Shown here one piece after another: positions 1-11,590 of a stretch of 64,000 nucleotides of DNA (its first letter is position 1; each line of letters starts with the position of its first letter). This DNA is from Antedon mediterranea. Its lineage: Eukaryota > Echinodermata > Crinoidea > Comatulida > Antedonidae. The notes beneath the pieces were generated by a model. That model did no database searches. It had not been told where the DNA came from and worked only from the letters and a program-made list of their open reading frames with translations. A program made the translations under genes and the position numbers. Location of the stretch: assembly GCF_964355755.1 (NCBI RefSeq), contig NC_092677.1, forward strand, positions 9,446,601 through 9,510,600, in the 5' to 3' direction.

Positions 1-154
1 TGTTCAGGGCATGATAAAAAGTAAAATTCTGACAAAGCATAATTGGGAGATCTGGAAGTACACATTTTTTATCCATTCTGTTGAATGTGACTAAAAATGA
101 ATAAATAAGAAATTAAAGTTTGTATCATTAAAAATTTGTTTTAATTATTTTAAG

Positions 155-330
155 GGCATACAGATATGTTTGACGAGTATCTTGATGACTACCGATACGG
201 TGAACTTTCTAGTGACGATGAGTTTAACGAATACTCTGACAACAACCGAAGACACATCTCCAGAAGGATGAACTATAGTGATGAGGTGCAGAATGGAGCA
301 GACAGTGATGAGCTCGAGATGTATGGCTAG
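155..330 (+). CDS. Last coding exon of an unrecognised gene (acidic C-terminus)
   Basis: A splice acceptor (pyrimidine/T-rich tract then AAG at 152-154) opens an exon that reads in one frame to a TAG at 328-330. Two bases (GG) complete a split codon, followed by about 57 codons. The peptide begins HTDMFDEYLDDYRYGELSSD and ends with DSDELEMYG. It is strongly acidic, rich in D/E/S/Y, with a short basic patch (NNRRHISRR) in the middle. This looks like a disordered cytoplasmic or nuclear tail; I see no domain and do not recognise the family. The rest of the gene lies upstream of the window. The acceptor, the open frame with non-random composition and the AATAAA signals downstream make a real terminal exon more likely than chance. 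An internal Met at 166 is in frame but there is no reason to treat it as a start. Confidence 0.6.
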
Positions 331-850
331 GCCAGAAAGAGAAGCAAGAAACCTATTGTGTGCTTATGTACTACTAGGTAGGATCAGGAATATAGTGCCA
401 AAGTTAGGGTGAAAAGATCTTACTAGCACTAGCCTAGCAAATACAGTATAACCTAGGTTAGGAAGTTTAAAAGGTAGGTGAATTTAAACCTTTAAAAGGT
501 TTTTGAAGGAAATTTAGGCTGGCTCACTCTGCTTGACCCAGCACAACTATGTCCATGAGTATTTAGGGCATAAAGAGATCTAACAATTGACCTGGATTCA
601 TGAAATTTAGCCTGTGGGCTGGAAGTAAAATTTCCTCTCACATTTTTATTAATGTCGTCGGATAACAATTTTTCCCACTACACAATAAGTGTTCTGAATA
701 ATAAAGTGAGTACTAACTGTACATGTGAAGGTTGAATAGAATAGAAGCAATAAGCTTGCCTGGAAATTCTATAGTACAACCTATAAAACATTTGCTTCTG
801 ATAAATCTTTGAATCTGATTCGTAATATTTAACCAATTTTTGGGAAATAA
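331..850 (+). other. Probable 3' UTR of the upstream gene
   Basis: Non-coding sequence follows the stop at 330. Candidate polyadenylation signals AATAAA occur at 700-705 and about 845-850. Which is used, and where the transcript ends, cannot be told from the sequence. Confidence 0.4.
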
Positions 851-3610
851 AATAGGCATTACTGGTTAAAAATAGCTATTTCTGATGTGCAAAGCCAGTT
901 AAATGAACTAGGCACCCTCTCTCCACCCTCAAAACATCTATCAGCCTTGTTACATACATTTCTTTACAGATGATGTAAAAAGAATAATTTTAAAAACATC
1001 GCGAACATTTTTAAAACAATAACATTACAGGACATCTGACAGGTTTTATTGTACTACCGTACCCATGCCATTATTTTTTATACTTTACTACAAAAAGCTT
1101 TCCAAAATATGTTAATAATCCGGTTAAAATTAGTACTTGAAACTAGTTTATAAAAACCATAAAAAAAATTAATTTCAGGGGAAATTTAATGCAATTGATC
1201 ATGACCTAATGACTTGTGGCAGGTTTCAATCCTATTCTTCATCAGTTACTATACCAAGTCTATAATTACTATACCAGAGTGAAATGTACTTCAATTGTTT
1301 ATCTTATTCTTGTGATGTTTTTTTAAAAGTGAGCACCTGGTCATTTTACAATTTTGAATTCCAGGATATTTTTTTTGGCTAGTTGTATACTGCATCTTTT
1401 CTTTTTATTTGAATCAAATGCACTTAATTCTTAGAAATTGGAATTTGTTTTGTACAAATTTTTGTACAGAAAAAAAAAGTTGCTTTGTTTTTTTATTATT
1501 CAAAGATCACAATGAACATAGATGAAAAAGACAACAATGGCAAACTAAAAGTTGAACAAATTTGATATGCTTTTCTGTCCAGATCCATGGATTTTAGCAA
1601 TAGGTGTGCTAGTTGCATACACTACAATAACAATTTCTCACCACCAAAATTGTAATTAGTGTATTATAATCTGTCACTATAAGCCAATAGTCGCTTGCCT
1701 TTTTAAAGACTTATAATAAATGATATTGATACATGTGGTATAGGAATTTCCTTTATATTGATACATGTGGTATAGGAATTTCCTTTATTAGTTCAAGAAT
1801 ATTTTAAGCCACGGTTCTACCATGAAATTATCATCAAACGAAAGATGAACGCAGGACCAAACACAGCTGAACGCGATGGTGCACGTATTGTAGTAGAACA
1901 CTGTAGTTAAAACTTACATAAACTTTAATAGTAGTTGCTGTTAGCTATACTACAGTATATCATCTATGTTTCATAAGATAACAGTGTTACATAAACTAAT
2001 ATATTGGGTGCATATTTTGAGATTTACAAAATATTTTTGCTTAGTTTCTCATACCCATCTCAAATACCTGTAGATTAAAATAAAAAAATGAATATATATT
2101 ATAATTCAGATATATATTTTCGGTGAATTATTATTAAATTATTGTTAATTCTATTTTTCTTCATGTGTTGTCATAGCCTAATGTGTTTGAAATTATAAAT
2201 ATTTTCTTAAAAATATGTATAAACTTATTTTCCAATCAATGTTCAATGTTAATATGAATTATGAAAATGTAATTAAATTGCATTAACAATTAGTAATTTT
2301 TCCATAGATCTTTATAATAATGTTTGTGAACAGTTTGTACATATAAGATCTGTGTTGGGACTGAAGCCCAGGGGAAGCATATCAATTTCAATCAAGCTTA
2401 TGGTATATAGTGGGCCAATACGTGTGTGCATTATGTTGCACCAATGGACGGTCATGTTTGAAAAGTCTGCTTGTCCAGGTAACATAATTTCTAATAACTG
2501 CCCCTTCTTCTTTAAATGTCTGTATTTATTAATTATTCACATTGACCTTTGACACACTCCATCTTTGTAATTAATTTAATAGTCTGCCAATTTTCAAATT
2601 AATTAATTTTTTTAATTAAAAATGTGCAATCGCCAACCATTCCAGACTAAATATTTCATTAAAATTAAAAATATTCTTGGTTTTGTAATGTACGTTTACG
2701 ATGAAGTAGTTCCTACTGTAGCACTAAAATATCACTAAAATAATACTTTATGAGCAGTTAATAGAAATAGCAATTAGTATAATAATAAAAAGATTACAAA
2801 AGCTGTTAAAACTATTGAAATAAGCATTCCTTTAAAACATACAATTAAATTGTAATAAGTAGCATGTTTTACTAATTGTTCATGCAGTCCAAATGAATGT
2901 AGTTAGTATTTAATATTTTAAATTATGTTGCATAACGATAGCCAGGATTGTTCTTTTCCCCTCAAAAGTGTAAGTGATCAAGGAAAGAAGTGAGGTTTGT
3001 GGGGGAATGGTGGAATTAGGGGCTTACTAGTTAGTTTGGTTAATGAAATTTGCCTGCTGGCTACGCTGCGTATAGGATTGCCATACGACGAGCTAGGCAT
3101 GTTTACTTGTTTACACTTTCACTGCTTGTCTGTCCCTATACTTGTGTAAAAAGAACACTTCAGGATGTAGCGAACCTTATGAACATCACAGGCTACGAAA
3201 AAGCAATAAATACTAAAGACGAATGAAGGTCTGAAGGAGGAAGAAAGGGAGAAACAAGCCTGCCAAGGTTGAGCCTTATTTCTGTTTACATTCATTAATT
3301 TACTCTCATCTTCTATAAGCATCTTAAACTATGTACTAATACGGTGTAATTTATTTGAGAATAAATACTGTTTTAAGAAATGTCTGTTTTGTCCTAATTA
3401 CTTATATTTTATGGATTCTGTATTAACAGTACAGGTGTTAACCTGTTTACTTAGGTTTAGGTTAATTTTTATTCAAAATAACATTTATTTTTGTTTAAAT
3501 TGTCTACGTTTAAAAATTAAATAAAAGAACAAGTATTAATATATTTTAAAATTAAAAGTTTTTATTTATCTTAACAATATCCCTCCCCATTTCTCCCACC
3601 CCACTCTCCT
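851..3610. other. AT-rich intergenic DNA, no gene seen
   Basis: No coding exon, RNA gene or transposon could be supported here apart from the 32-bp direct duplication listed separately. The few open frames of 60-70 codons have low-complexity or arbitrary composition and no splice context. Homopolymer A/T runs are frequent. Confidence 0.5.
1725..1788. repeat. 32-bp perfect direct duplication
   Basis: Two adjacent identical 32-bp copies (1725-1756 and 1757-1788) beginning ATTGATACATGTGGTATAGG. This is a recent slippage-type duplication. Confidence 0.9.
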
Positions 3611-4550
3611 TACCCTTCTATACTATTATACATCCTTCTATATACTATTATATACCCTTCTATACTATTATATACCCTTCTATACTATTATATACCCTTC
3701 TATACTATTATATACCCTTCTATACACTATTATATACCCTTCTATACACTTTTATATACCCTTCTATATACTATTATATAGCCTTCTATACTATTATATA
3801 GCCTTCTATACTATTATATAGCCTTCTATATACTATTATATACCCTTCTATATACTATTATATAGCCTTCTATACTATTATATAGCCTTCTATACTATTA
3901 TATAGCCTTCTATATACTATTATATACCCTTCTATATACTATTATATACCCTTCTATATACTATTATATACCCTTCTATATACTATTATATACCCTTCTA
4001 TACTATTATATACCCTTCTATACTATTATATACCCTTCTATACTATTATATACCCTTCTATACTATTATATACCCTTCTATACTATTATATACCCTTCTA
4101 TACTATACCCTTCTATACTATACCCTTCTATACTATAGCCTTCTATACTATAGCCTTCTATATACTATTATATAGCCTTCTATATACTATTATATAGCCT
4201 TCTATATACTATTATATAGCCTTCTATATACTATTATATAGCCTTCTATACTATTATATACCCTTCTATACTATTATATACCCTTCTATATACTATTATA
4301 TACCCTTCTATATACTATTATATACCCTTCTATATACTATTATATAGCCTTCTATACTATTATATACCCTTCTATACTATTATATACCCTTCTATATACT
4401 ATTATATACCCTTCTATATACTATTATATACCCTTCTATATACTATTAATTTATATACCCTTCTATGCTATTATACACCCTTCCATATACTATTAAATAC
4501 CCTTCTATACTATTATGATAAATACCCTTCTATATACTATCATATACCCA
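3611..4550. repeat. Minisatellite, 20-22 bp unit, about 44 copies
   Basis: Tandem copies of CTTCTATACTATTATATACC and near variants. Two variables are shuffled along the array: TACCC versus TAGCC, and the presence or absence of an extra TA (TATACTA versus TATATACTA). A run of truncated 14-bp units lacking the TTATATA segment sits near 4100-4160. The end near 4440-4550 is more diverged, with insertions. One strand is strongly pyrimidine-biased in the CCCTTCT part. Confidence 0.95.
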
Positions 4551-7424
4551 TGCTAAAAACATTTGTATTGAATACTTAATTTACTTAAGCACAATCAAAG
4601 TGGGACCAAAGCAGGAACATGACGCTTAATACTGTATAACCTATATCCTCTATTCTATACACAAAGGTATTTAGGTTACTGTACCATTTTATTTATGAAG
4701 GACACCCTCTATTGGCCAAACTGTATTTCAAACTTAATTTTGGCTTATAAGTTCATATTTCTACTGATTTCTCAACTGATTTTAACTATTTAAATTTTCA
4801 TTTTTTTTTCCAATAAGTTTATTTAATTTGAGAAGTTTCAATTCAATATTAAGTACCTTAACTGATAAGTATATTGTTGCATTAAGCTTAGTGCGACTTC
4901 CTATCAATCTCATTCTGGTCTCAATTTTCCCGCCTTGTTCGTTAAGTAGCTTTCAGCTTAAACACTCTTCCGCACTGTTCTTTTAATTTCCTGCAACCAC
5001 CTCCGCTTAAAAAACAACCAACATAAAGACATTCTTTGATTAAATTTTTTTATTATCTGGTTTCGGGTCTTAAGTTAAGCCTTCTAAAATAGAATTCAAT
5101 AGCATAGTGCTAGATGTTCTGAGAACTTAATTTACATGTTTTTCATGTTTTGGTTCGATTGTTTTTATTAGTTAACATTTTATTATTTGAAGAATAAAAA
5201 TGATAATACCGTATATAGAACAATCAATTTTCAAATCCTAGAATTAAGAAACTTTTAAAATTGACCTTTTACCCTAATTTAGTTAGATGTCTACATTATC
5301 TATTTAATATTGCTATTATATTGTTTGTCTTAAAAAATTATATTATAATGTGATGTATGTAATATTGTTTCTCGTATATGAAATATGGATTAAAAATACT
5401 TAATTTCCCAAGCCACCAGACATGTCTAAAATTAGTGCCCCGTCTCCTGATTTTTTTTTCCCTTTTAACATCAACAGTAAAAGGTGTAACAAGTTCAACC
5501 ATAATGTTTTACCATCAATATCATATAGTCTTTGGAAGTCATTAGACCATGATTGATTAGAGCTGGTAGCTTGAGATAGGGAATGGATTGTCTGCTTCCG
5601 TTTTCCGTTTTCGGGCTGGCGCAGATGCTTACACTCATAATCAACAAGCCAAATCCATTTTAGGAAATTTTCACATTGGCAGACGGCCAAAGTAGTTAGA
5701 CAAAGTCTGTTGACTGAACTTTATTCATAATTTTCTGCGGGGAAAAAATGGGTTATGTCGTACCTGGTTTTAGTAGAAAAGCGGTTCATGGAAAGTGTTT
5801 GAATCCAGGATGCGCCATTTACGAATAATAAATATAGATTGTACTAAATTTTACAATATCAGTTGATGCGTTATCGCTGTAATCCTATATATATTGCGTA
5901 CGTCGGTTTAAGAACATATAGATATTTTTAGACAAAACTTAGAAATAAACAAGGTTTACAGTGAAAATTACCATTTTCATCTCATTCTACAATTTACTAA
6001 AGGATGACATAATAATGACAAATGCAAATAAATTGTAATTTTCTACTACACAATTTAACATGCTTAAATCTAAATTTAAATCTAATCTTGTACCTGAATG
6101 TTCAAATCAAATTATTACCGTTATGGCCGAGTATAGTCCCAAGTTGCCTGAGGTATGAAATTTTGCGAAACCTAGATGGTTAGATTGTATTCATTGCATT
6201 GCATTAAGAATAGATCTACTAAAGTTCCGAATTTAGCCTAGAATAGGGGGTTATATATAGCCTGAATAGTTATTATAATCCGTCATACGATATTATCATC
6301 ATTGTCGTGCTTATTTAATACTGTAGAACCGGTTTAAGAAGTAACTAAATATGTTATCTTACCTTGAGTTACTTATAGAGTAGAACTCTATCTTGGATAA
6401 ACACTTGGTGAACATCTCATCAATTGTTATAATCCACTTATCATCCTAGATCCAAACTCACTTTTGTTGATAACTATTCATTTTTGTGAAGTCACATCTA
6501 CAAAGTTCTTTCCTGAATCCTTACAGGCAACAATCGTCGCAAGAGGGCGAAAGTCTTTAAAAAAGCCTTACGATAACTTCCTATAATTAATTTCATGCCT
6601 ATAGGGACACAAACTAATATAGCTTTTTTTCAAGTCTCAATTGGTTACAAAATATTTGTAAGATGTCGCCACAAAAAAAGTTTCTGAAATTTTTTCTTAT
6701 AGATATATTGCTGTTTTCATTTCTGTAAAATCTGTAATTTGGTTTTTGAATTTGAGGTAAATCTAGAAAAATTGGGAAATTTAGAGATATAAAAACTGTG
6801 TTTTATAAAATTTTCTAAAATAATAAGTACATGGTCCAGATTAACCGATAATTTATAATATTTAACAGAAAATTATTATTTTAGTATTTGATTTGTAGTG
6901 TATAATACACTTTTGTTCTATAATTGTTTTTAATAATCTTCAATCAAGAATACTGTATGATTACATAAGAAAACAATTGGACAGTGCAACTTCTGGCTCA
7001 GGTAAAAATAAAAAACAGACCCAGAATCCAGTATGGGAATGGGAATTTATGAATTCTTAAAATAGTTTGAAACATGCTTTTTTCATAAAAATTAATTTTT
7101 ACTTATCTTATACAATTTTATTGAATATTTTCCATAAACGTAGTAGTGAAAAATCGACAAATATATTTGAAAAAACCTACATTTTTGGTGAAAATACGGA
7201 CAGAAGATTTTTTGGCTGTTTTCCTCATTTTATTCCTATACAGTTTAATATTACGTATTTCAGATTGTAATTAGATTAAACATATTCAATATTCACAGTA
7301 TGTTTTATAATATCATTTTGTTAAAATATCTTTAATAGAAAAAAAAACATTTCTTATATTCAGAACACATTCATGTTAAACTTAACAACACAGGTTTTGA
7401 AGACATCAATTTCCACAACAAATT
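4551..7424. other. AT-rich intergenic DNA, no gene seen
   Basis: Nothing could be supported. A 96-codon open frame on the minus strand (5400-5690) has a fairly protein-like composition but no recognised domain, promoter or splice partner, and is treated as unproven. Confidence 0.45.
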
Positions 7425-7916
7425 GAGGCATTTTTTACAATCTTTATTTATTAGTACAGTAGACTATGTATAGTAGGATATTGGTCTATTTAACTAAACT
7501 TCGCCTTGTTAAATAACTCCGTCCATATTCCATCTCAAAAAAACAAATTTTAATTATCAATTGTTAATTATCTTTAAAAAAAAAACTTATATTTCAACAG
7601 AAGATGGAGGGATTTTTTTACAATCTTCATTCAGTTCCGTATGTAGTGTAGGATATTGGTCTATTTAACTAAACTCTGCCTTGTTAACAATCCATATTCC
7701 ATCTCAAAATAAGCAATTATAATTATTATTTGTTTATTATCCTAAAAAACCAACTTATATTTACACAGAAGATGGAGAAATGTTTTTACATTATCTTTAT
7801 TTAGTACATTATGTATTCTAGGATTGGTCTATTTAACTCTGCTTCATTAAATAGTGCAGTCGATATTCCATCTCAAGAAAATTGTATAAATCATTATTTG
7901 TATATTATCCTAAGGG
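7425..7916. repeat. Diverged tandem repeat, ~170-180 bp unit, about 2.7 copies
   Basis: Three successive segments begin near 7431, 7612 and 7781. They share the same order of blocks: T-run plus ACAATCTT, AGTAC..TATGTA, GGATATTGGTCTATTTAACT, CTGCCTTGTTAA, CATATTCCATCTCAA, AATTAT..TTATCCTAA and AACTTATATTT..CAGAAGATGGA. Spacing is about 181 then 168 bp with many substitutions and indels, so this is an old satellite fragment. Confidence 0.85.
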
Positions 7917-10000
7917 TTTGAAATACACATTGCATATGGTCATTAACCCAACAGGATATCCCCAGGACCCAACTTTCAATAAAGATGCGATATCTTTTCA
8001 ATTCATGAATTCACCGCATTTAAGCACCGTATTTGAATATCCTTTGACCTTCTTGCCGTTGATATTTCATTAACTTCCCAGACTAATTAAATACAATCAT
8101 TGTCAGATTATTACCATTATACAAACAAATTTCGTCATTAAGGACCCAAAACGTTTTGATTTACAACACCTGCATGCATTGTTGGAATAAATTTAATTTT
8201 GTTTATAATTAAAATTTAATTTTCAGTTGTGATAGCTTTGATCTATTCACTTTTGAAAGGATGTTAAATTTATTGATAGTGTTTTTAAGTAGGTAAAATG
8301 TGCCATAACAGGACATATTTTGCTGGATTGGATTCAATTTGTATTAGCCTGTTTGGCTAGAAGCTTATAATAGCCCATGCTAGCCCGAACTGAACACTTA
8401 ACAACAGTGTCTACTAAGCTCAATATTATTTTGTTTGAATGAGACACTGGTGCTGATGTTTCAGTAAACTCATTTAAAGATGTATTGCTCACCAAAAGTT
8501 TTCGCTTATAAAAAGACACAATAAATGGTTAAACTCAACCAAAAACCCATTGACATCCAGTCAATTTGAATATTTTTTGCTTTAAATTACAGTTTTCCGG
8601 GTAACAATTTTTTTCCCGATCTAATTTTTGGTCAAAGTGAGTAACTATTATGTGACATTAAAAAATTATTTTTCAGGGAACAATATACCTTTAAGCCAAG
8701 ACACGTAGACTGGTATTTGTTGGCCTTGGTACTAATGTTTGCATCCTCTGCCATAACCACTGTAGCATATTGAATACAGCAGAGGTAAAAGTACTCCTTC
8801 TGGATTTAAGAATGTGTTTTCTTGATAAGTTTAAATATACATCTCGTACTCATTCTCTCCAGCATCCAATGATAGACTGACATTTCTTCCTATCCTGCAT
8901 TTAAACATTCTTCAGCAATGTAGCCTGTATTCTTTTGTTGCAAACCATATTTTAGCAAACCGCTGTATAATAAATCAGGAACATCCGTATCAAGGTAAAC
9001 TTTGTTTGGTCCTGAAAATGTCCCTTTAATAGTGATAAAATTACTAGTGAATCTGTTACTAATCTTTAATTATCAATATCGGAAGATAATATTTCTTTAA
9101 AAAACGTTTTAATTAAATAATTTTTTTTATACTTCTGATTGATCTTTGACCTATTGAGCAAAATACCTGATTTTATTTCCTTTTGTGTATTTACTCATTT
9201 GTGTAAATCTGCGTGTCATTTCAAACAGTTTTCGTTATTTGTTATCGTTATCGATACGTGATTGCAGTTTAGTTCTGCTTTCGATAGATTTGTTTGCTGA
9301 TAATTATTAAAAATAGTTAATTGTACTTCCTGTTTCATCTCTTTCAAGTACTTCTTGCCTACATAAAGAATATATAATAAAGTTTTTATCTTAATTAGAT
9401 GTATTGTTCAACTAAAAAATGAAGATGAATAACCCATATTTTGCATACTTTAGCTCATTTTATAGTTTAAATAAAGTTATTCACTTTTGCCTAAAAAAAA
9501 ATAATGATTTTTCCAATAAAAAAGACAAAATATAAATATATATATAATAAATATAAACATAAAAGCCATTGAATTCCATCCAGGCAATATGCTATTAACT
9601 TTTTGACTGTGAAAATAATACTTTTTTTTTTCGCTCGAATTTTTGGGTTAAGTGAATAATTAATGTGAAATTAAAATGACCTATTCAACAATGTTTAAAG
9701 GGGAATATCTTAAGTAATTGAATCATGTACAGTATGTGTATAATTTTCTTCTATGTTCATAAACTGTTTATGTTGGTATTGTTTCAATTATCTTTGTTTT
9801 TTGGTGTGATATGCCTATATAACATGAACATACAAACAAAAGAAAATCTGCTAATGTCATTTTATTTAAAATTTATTTCTTTAAAAATGTATTTATACAG
9901 CATAAAAACATATAAGGTATAGATATTATACCTTTTAGAGCAATAGATTGAAACATTCATAAATAGACATTAAAACAAAACAAAATGAAAACAGTTTTTT
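7917..10000. other. AT-rich intergenic DNA, no gene seen
   Basis: No coding exon or recognisable element was identified; short open frames only. The segment contains several A/T homopolymers and a (TA)n-rich patch near 9535-9550. Confidence 0.45.
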
Positions 10001-10102
10001 AAAACATATGATGAATTATGAAGAACTTGTTCACACTAACTTTAGTTTTTTTAAACATATGATGAATTATGAAGAACTTGTTCACACTAACTTTAGTTTT
10101 TT
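10001..10102. repeat. 51-bp direct duplication
   Basis: Two nearly perfect adjacent copies (about 10001-10051 and 10052-10102), each containing ACATATGATGAATTATGAAG and ending in CTTTAGTTTTTTT. Confidence 0.9.
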
Positions 10103-10153
10103 TATTGTGGCAAATATATCAAAATGTGTACTTTAGCTGTGCACTACACTTTT

Positions 10154-10239
10154 TTTGACAAAAAATGTGATGTGCCCATATATGTACATGATGATCACTA
10201 TCACTACCATATTTGGGTATATCACATTTTTTTGTCAAA
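10154..10239. mobile_element. Short palindromic MITE-like element, copy 1
   Basis: Terminal inverted repeats: TTTGACAAAAAATGTGAT at the left, and on the right a sequence whose complement starts TTTGACAAAAAAATGTGAT. The homology continues inward (GTGCCCATATATG against TACCCAAATATGG). The element is about 86 bp with almost no core. A related copy lies at 18296-18397. No transposase is visible, so the superfamily is unknown. Confidence 0.65.
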
Positions 10240-10810
10240 CTAGTTTTATATTATAGACAGATCTTTAGTTAAAGTACAGAAGTAGCTGTTGAATACAAAA
10301 AATGTAGAATAGGACATTTTATATTAATGTTGATTTTGACAAGTTTGTCAACAGCGGAAATAGGTTTTAATGTATTTTAAAAAATGTTTTTGATATGAAA
10401 ATTAACATAATGAATATTTATGAACAAACTTAAAAACTTATTGTAAATTGTATTTATAACCATTTAAATGTTAGAATTTAATGTTAGAATTAATGATCAG
10501 ATAAAGTATATAATCATATTGTTTTTATCAAGGCGATTTAAGACAGCAATGTATTTTTAAACCATGGTAAGTATAATTTTTATTATTATTATCATCATCA
10601 TTAATTTGGATTTAATTAATTTATTATTATTTTACTAATGTTCTCACTTTATTTATATTACATTTTCATTTGTTTAATTTAAACTGTGTTCAATATTTTG
10701 TGATTTTTAAAAATAAATTAAAACTAAACATAAGCTGATTTAATGAGTTGCACCATTTATACCCTCTCTGTAGTTGCACAATTATCTTAGTTCAGACATC
10801 TGTGTTGCAC
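10240..10810. other. AT-rich intergenic DNA, nothing identified
   Basis: No gene or element could be supported between the MITE-like element and the minisatellite. Confidence 0.4.
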
Positions 10811-11590
10811 CATCCACACACCCACTGGTTGCAACCTAGACATCCACTGGTTGAAACCTAGACATCCACTGGTTGAAACCTAGACTTCCACTGGTTGAAA
10901 CCTGGACATCCACACATCCACTGGTTGCAACCTACACATCCACTGGTTGCAACCTGGACAATCACTGGTTGCAACCTAGGCATCCACACATCCACTGGTT
11001 GCAACCTTTCACACATCCACCGGTTGCAACAAGGACATCCACTGGTTGCAACCCAGACATCCACTGGCGGCAACCCAGACATCCACTGGCTGCAACCTAG
11101 ACATTGCAACTTCCACATTGGTCTCATCTCTCTGGTAGGAACGTTGGGCACCAGTCTCTGGTTGCAACTTTAGGCATCAGTCTCTCTGGTTGCAATTTTG
11201 GGCATCAGTCTCTGTGGTTGAAACCTAAACATCGGTCTCTATGGTTGCAACCTAGACATAGCCTCTCTGGTTGCAACCTAGGCATCAGTCTCTTTGGTTG
11301 CAACCTAGACATCAGTCTCTCTGGTTGCAACCTAGACATAGCCTCTCTGGTTGCAACCTTGGCATCAGTCTCTCTGGTTGCAACCTAGACATAGTCTCTC
11401 TGGTTGCAACCTAGACATAGTCTCTCTGGTTGCAACCTAAACATCAGTCTCTATGGTTGCAACCTAGACATCAGTCTCTCTGGTTGCAATCTAGACATCA
11501 GTCTCTCTGGTTAACACCTAGACATAGTCTCTCTGGTTAACACCTAGACATAGTCTCTCTCGTTGCATCTTGCACATCAGTCTCTTTAAC
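10811..11590. repeat. Two-phase minisatellite built on the palindrome GGTTGCAACC
   Basis: Every unit centres on GGTTGCAACC, a perfect 10-bp palindrome, or a one-base variant. In the first block (about 10811-11105) the unit is ~22 bp, ACATCCACTGGTTGCAACCT. In the second (about 11105-11590) it is ~27 bp, with TCTCTCTGGTTGCAACCTAG followed by ACATCAG or ACATAG. The switch is abrupt. Decayed units (GGTTAACACC) mark the right end. Open frames of 75-97 codons through the array on both strands follow from the repeat and are not genes. Confidence 0.93.

Noticed and set aside
3611-4550. CRISPR array
   Set aside because: Units are contiguous without unique spacers, and the DNA is eukaryotic.
5400-5690. 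96-codon minus-strand open frame (MAVCQCENFLKWIWLVDYEC..)
   Set aside because: Composition is protein-like but no domain, splice partner, promoter or duplicate was found; not supportable from sequence alone.
10858-11388. Open frames of 75-97 codons on both strands, rich in TSTGCNLDIH-like repeats
   Set aside because: They follow directly from the GGTTGCAACC minisatellite being open in several frames.
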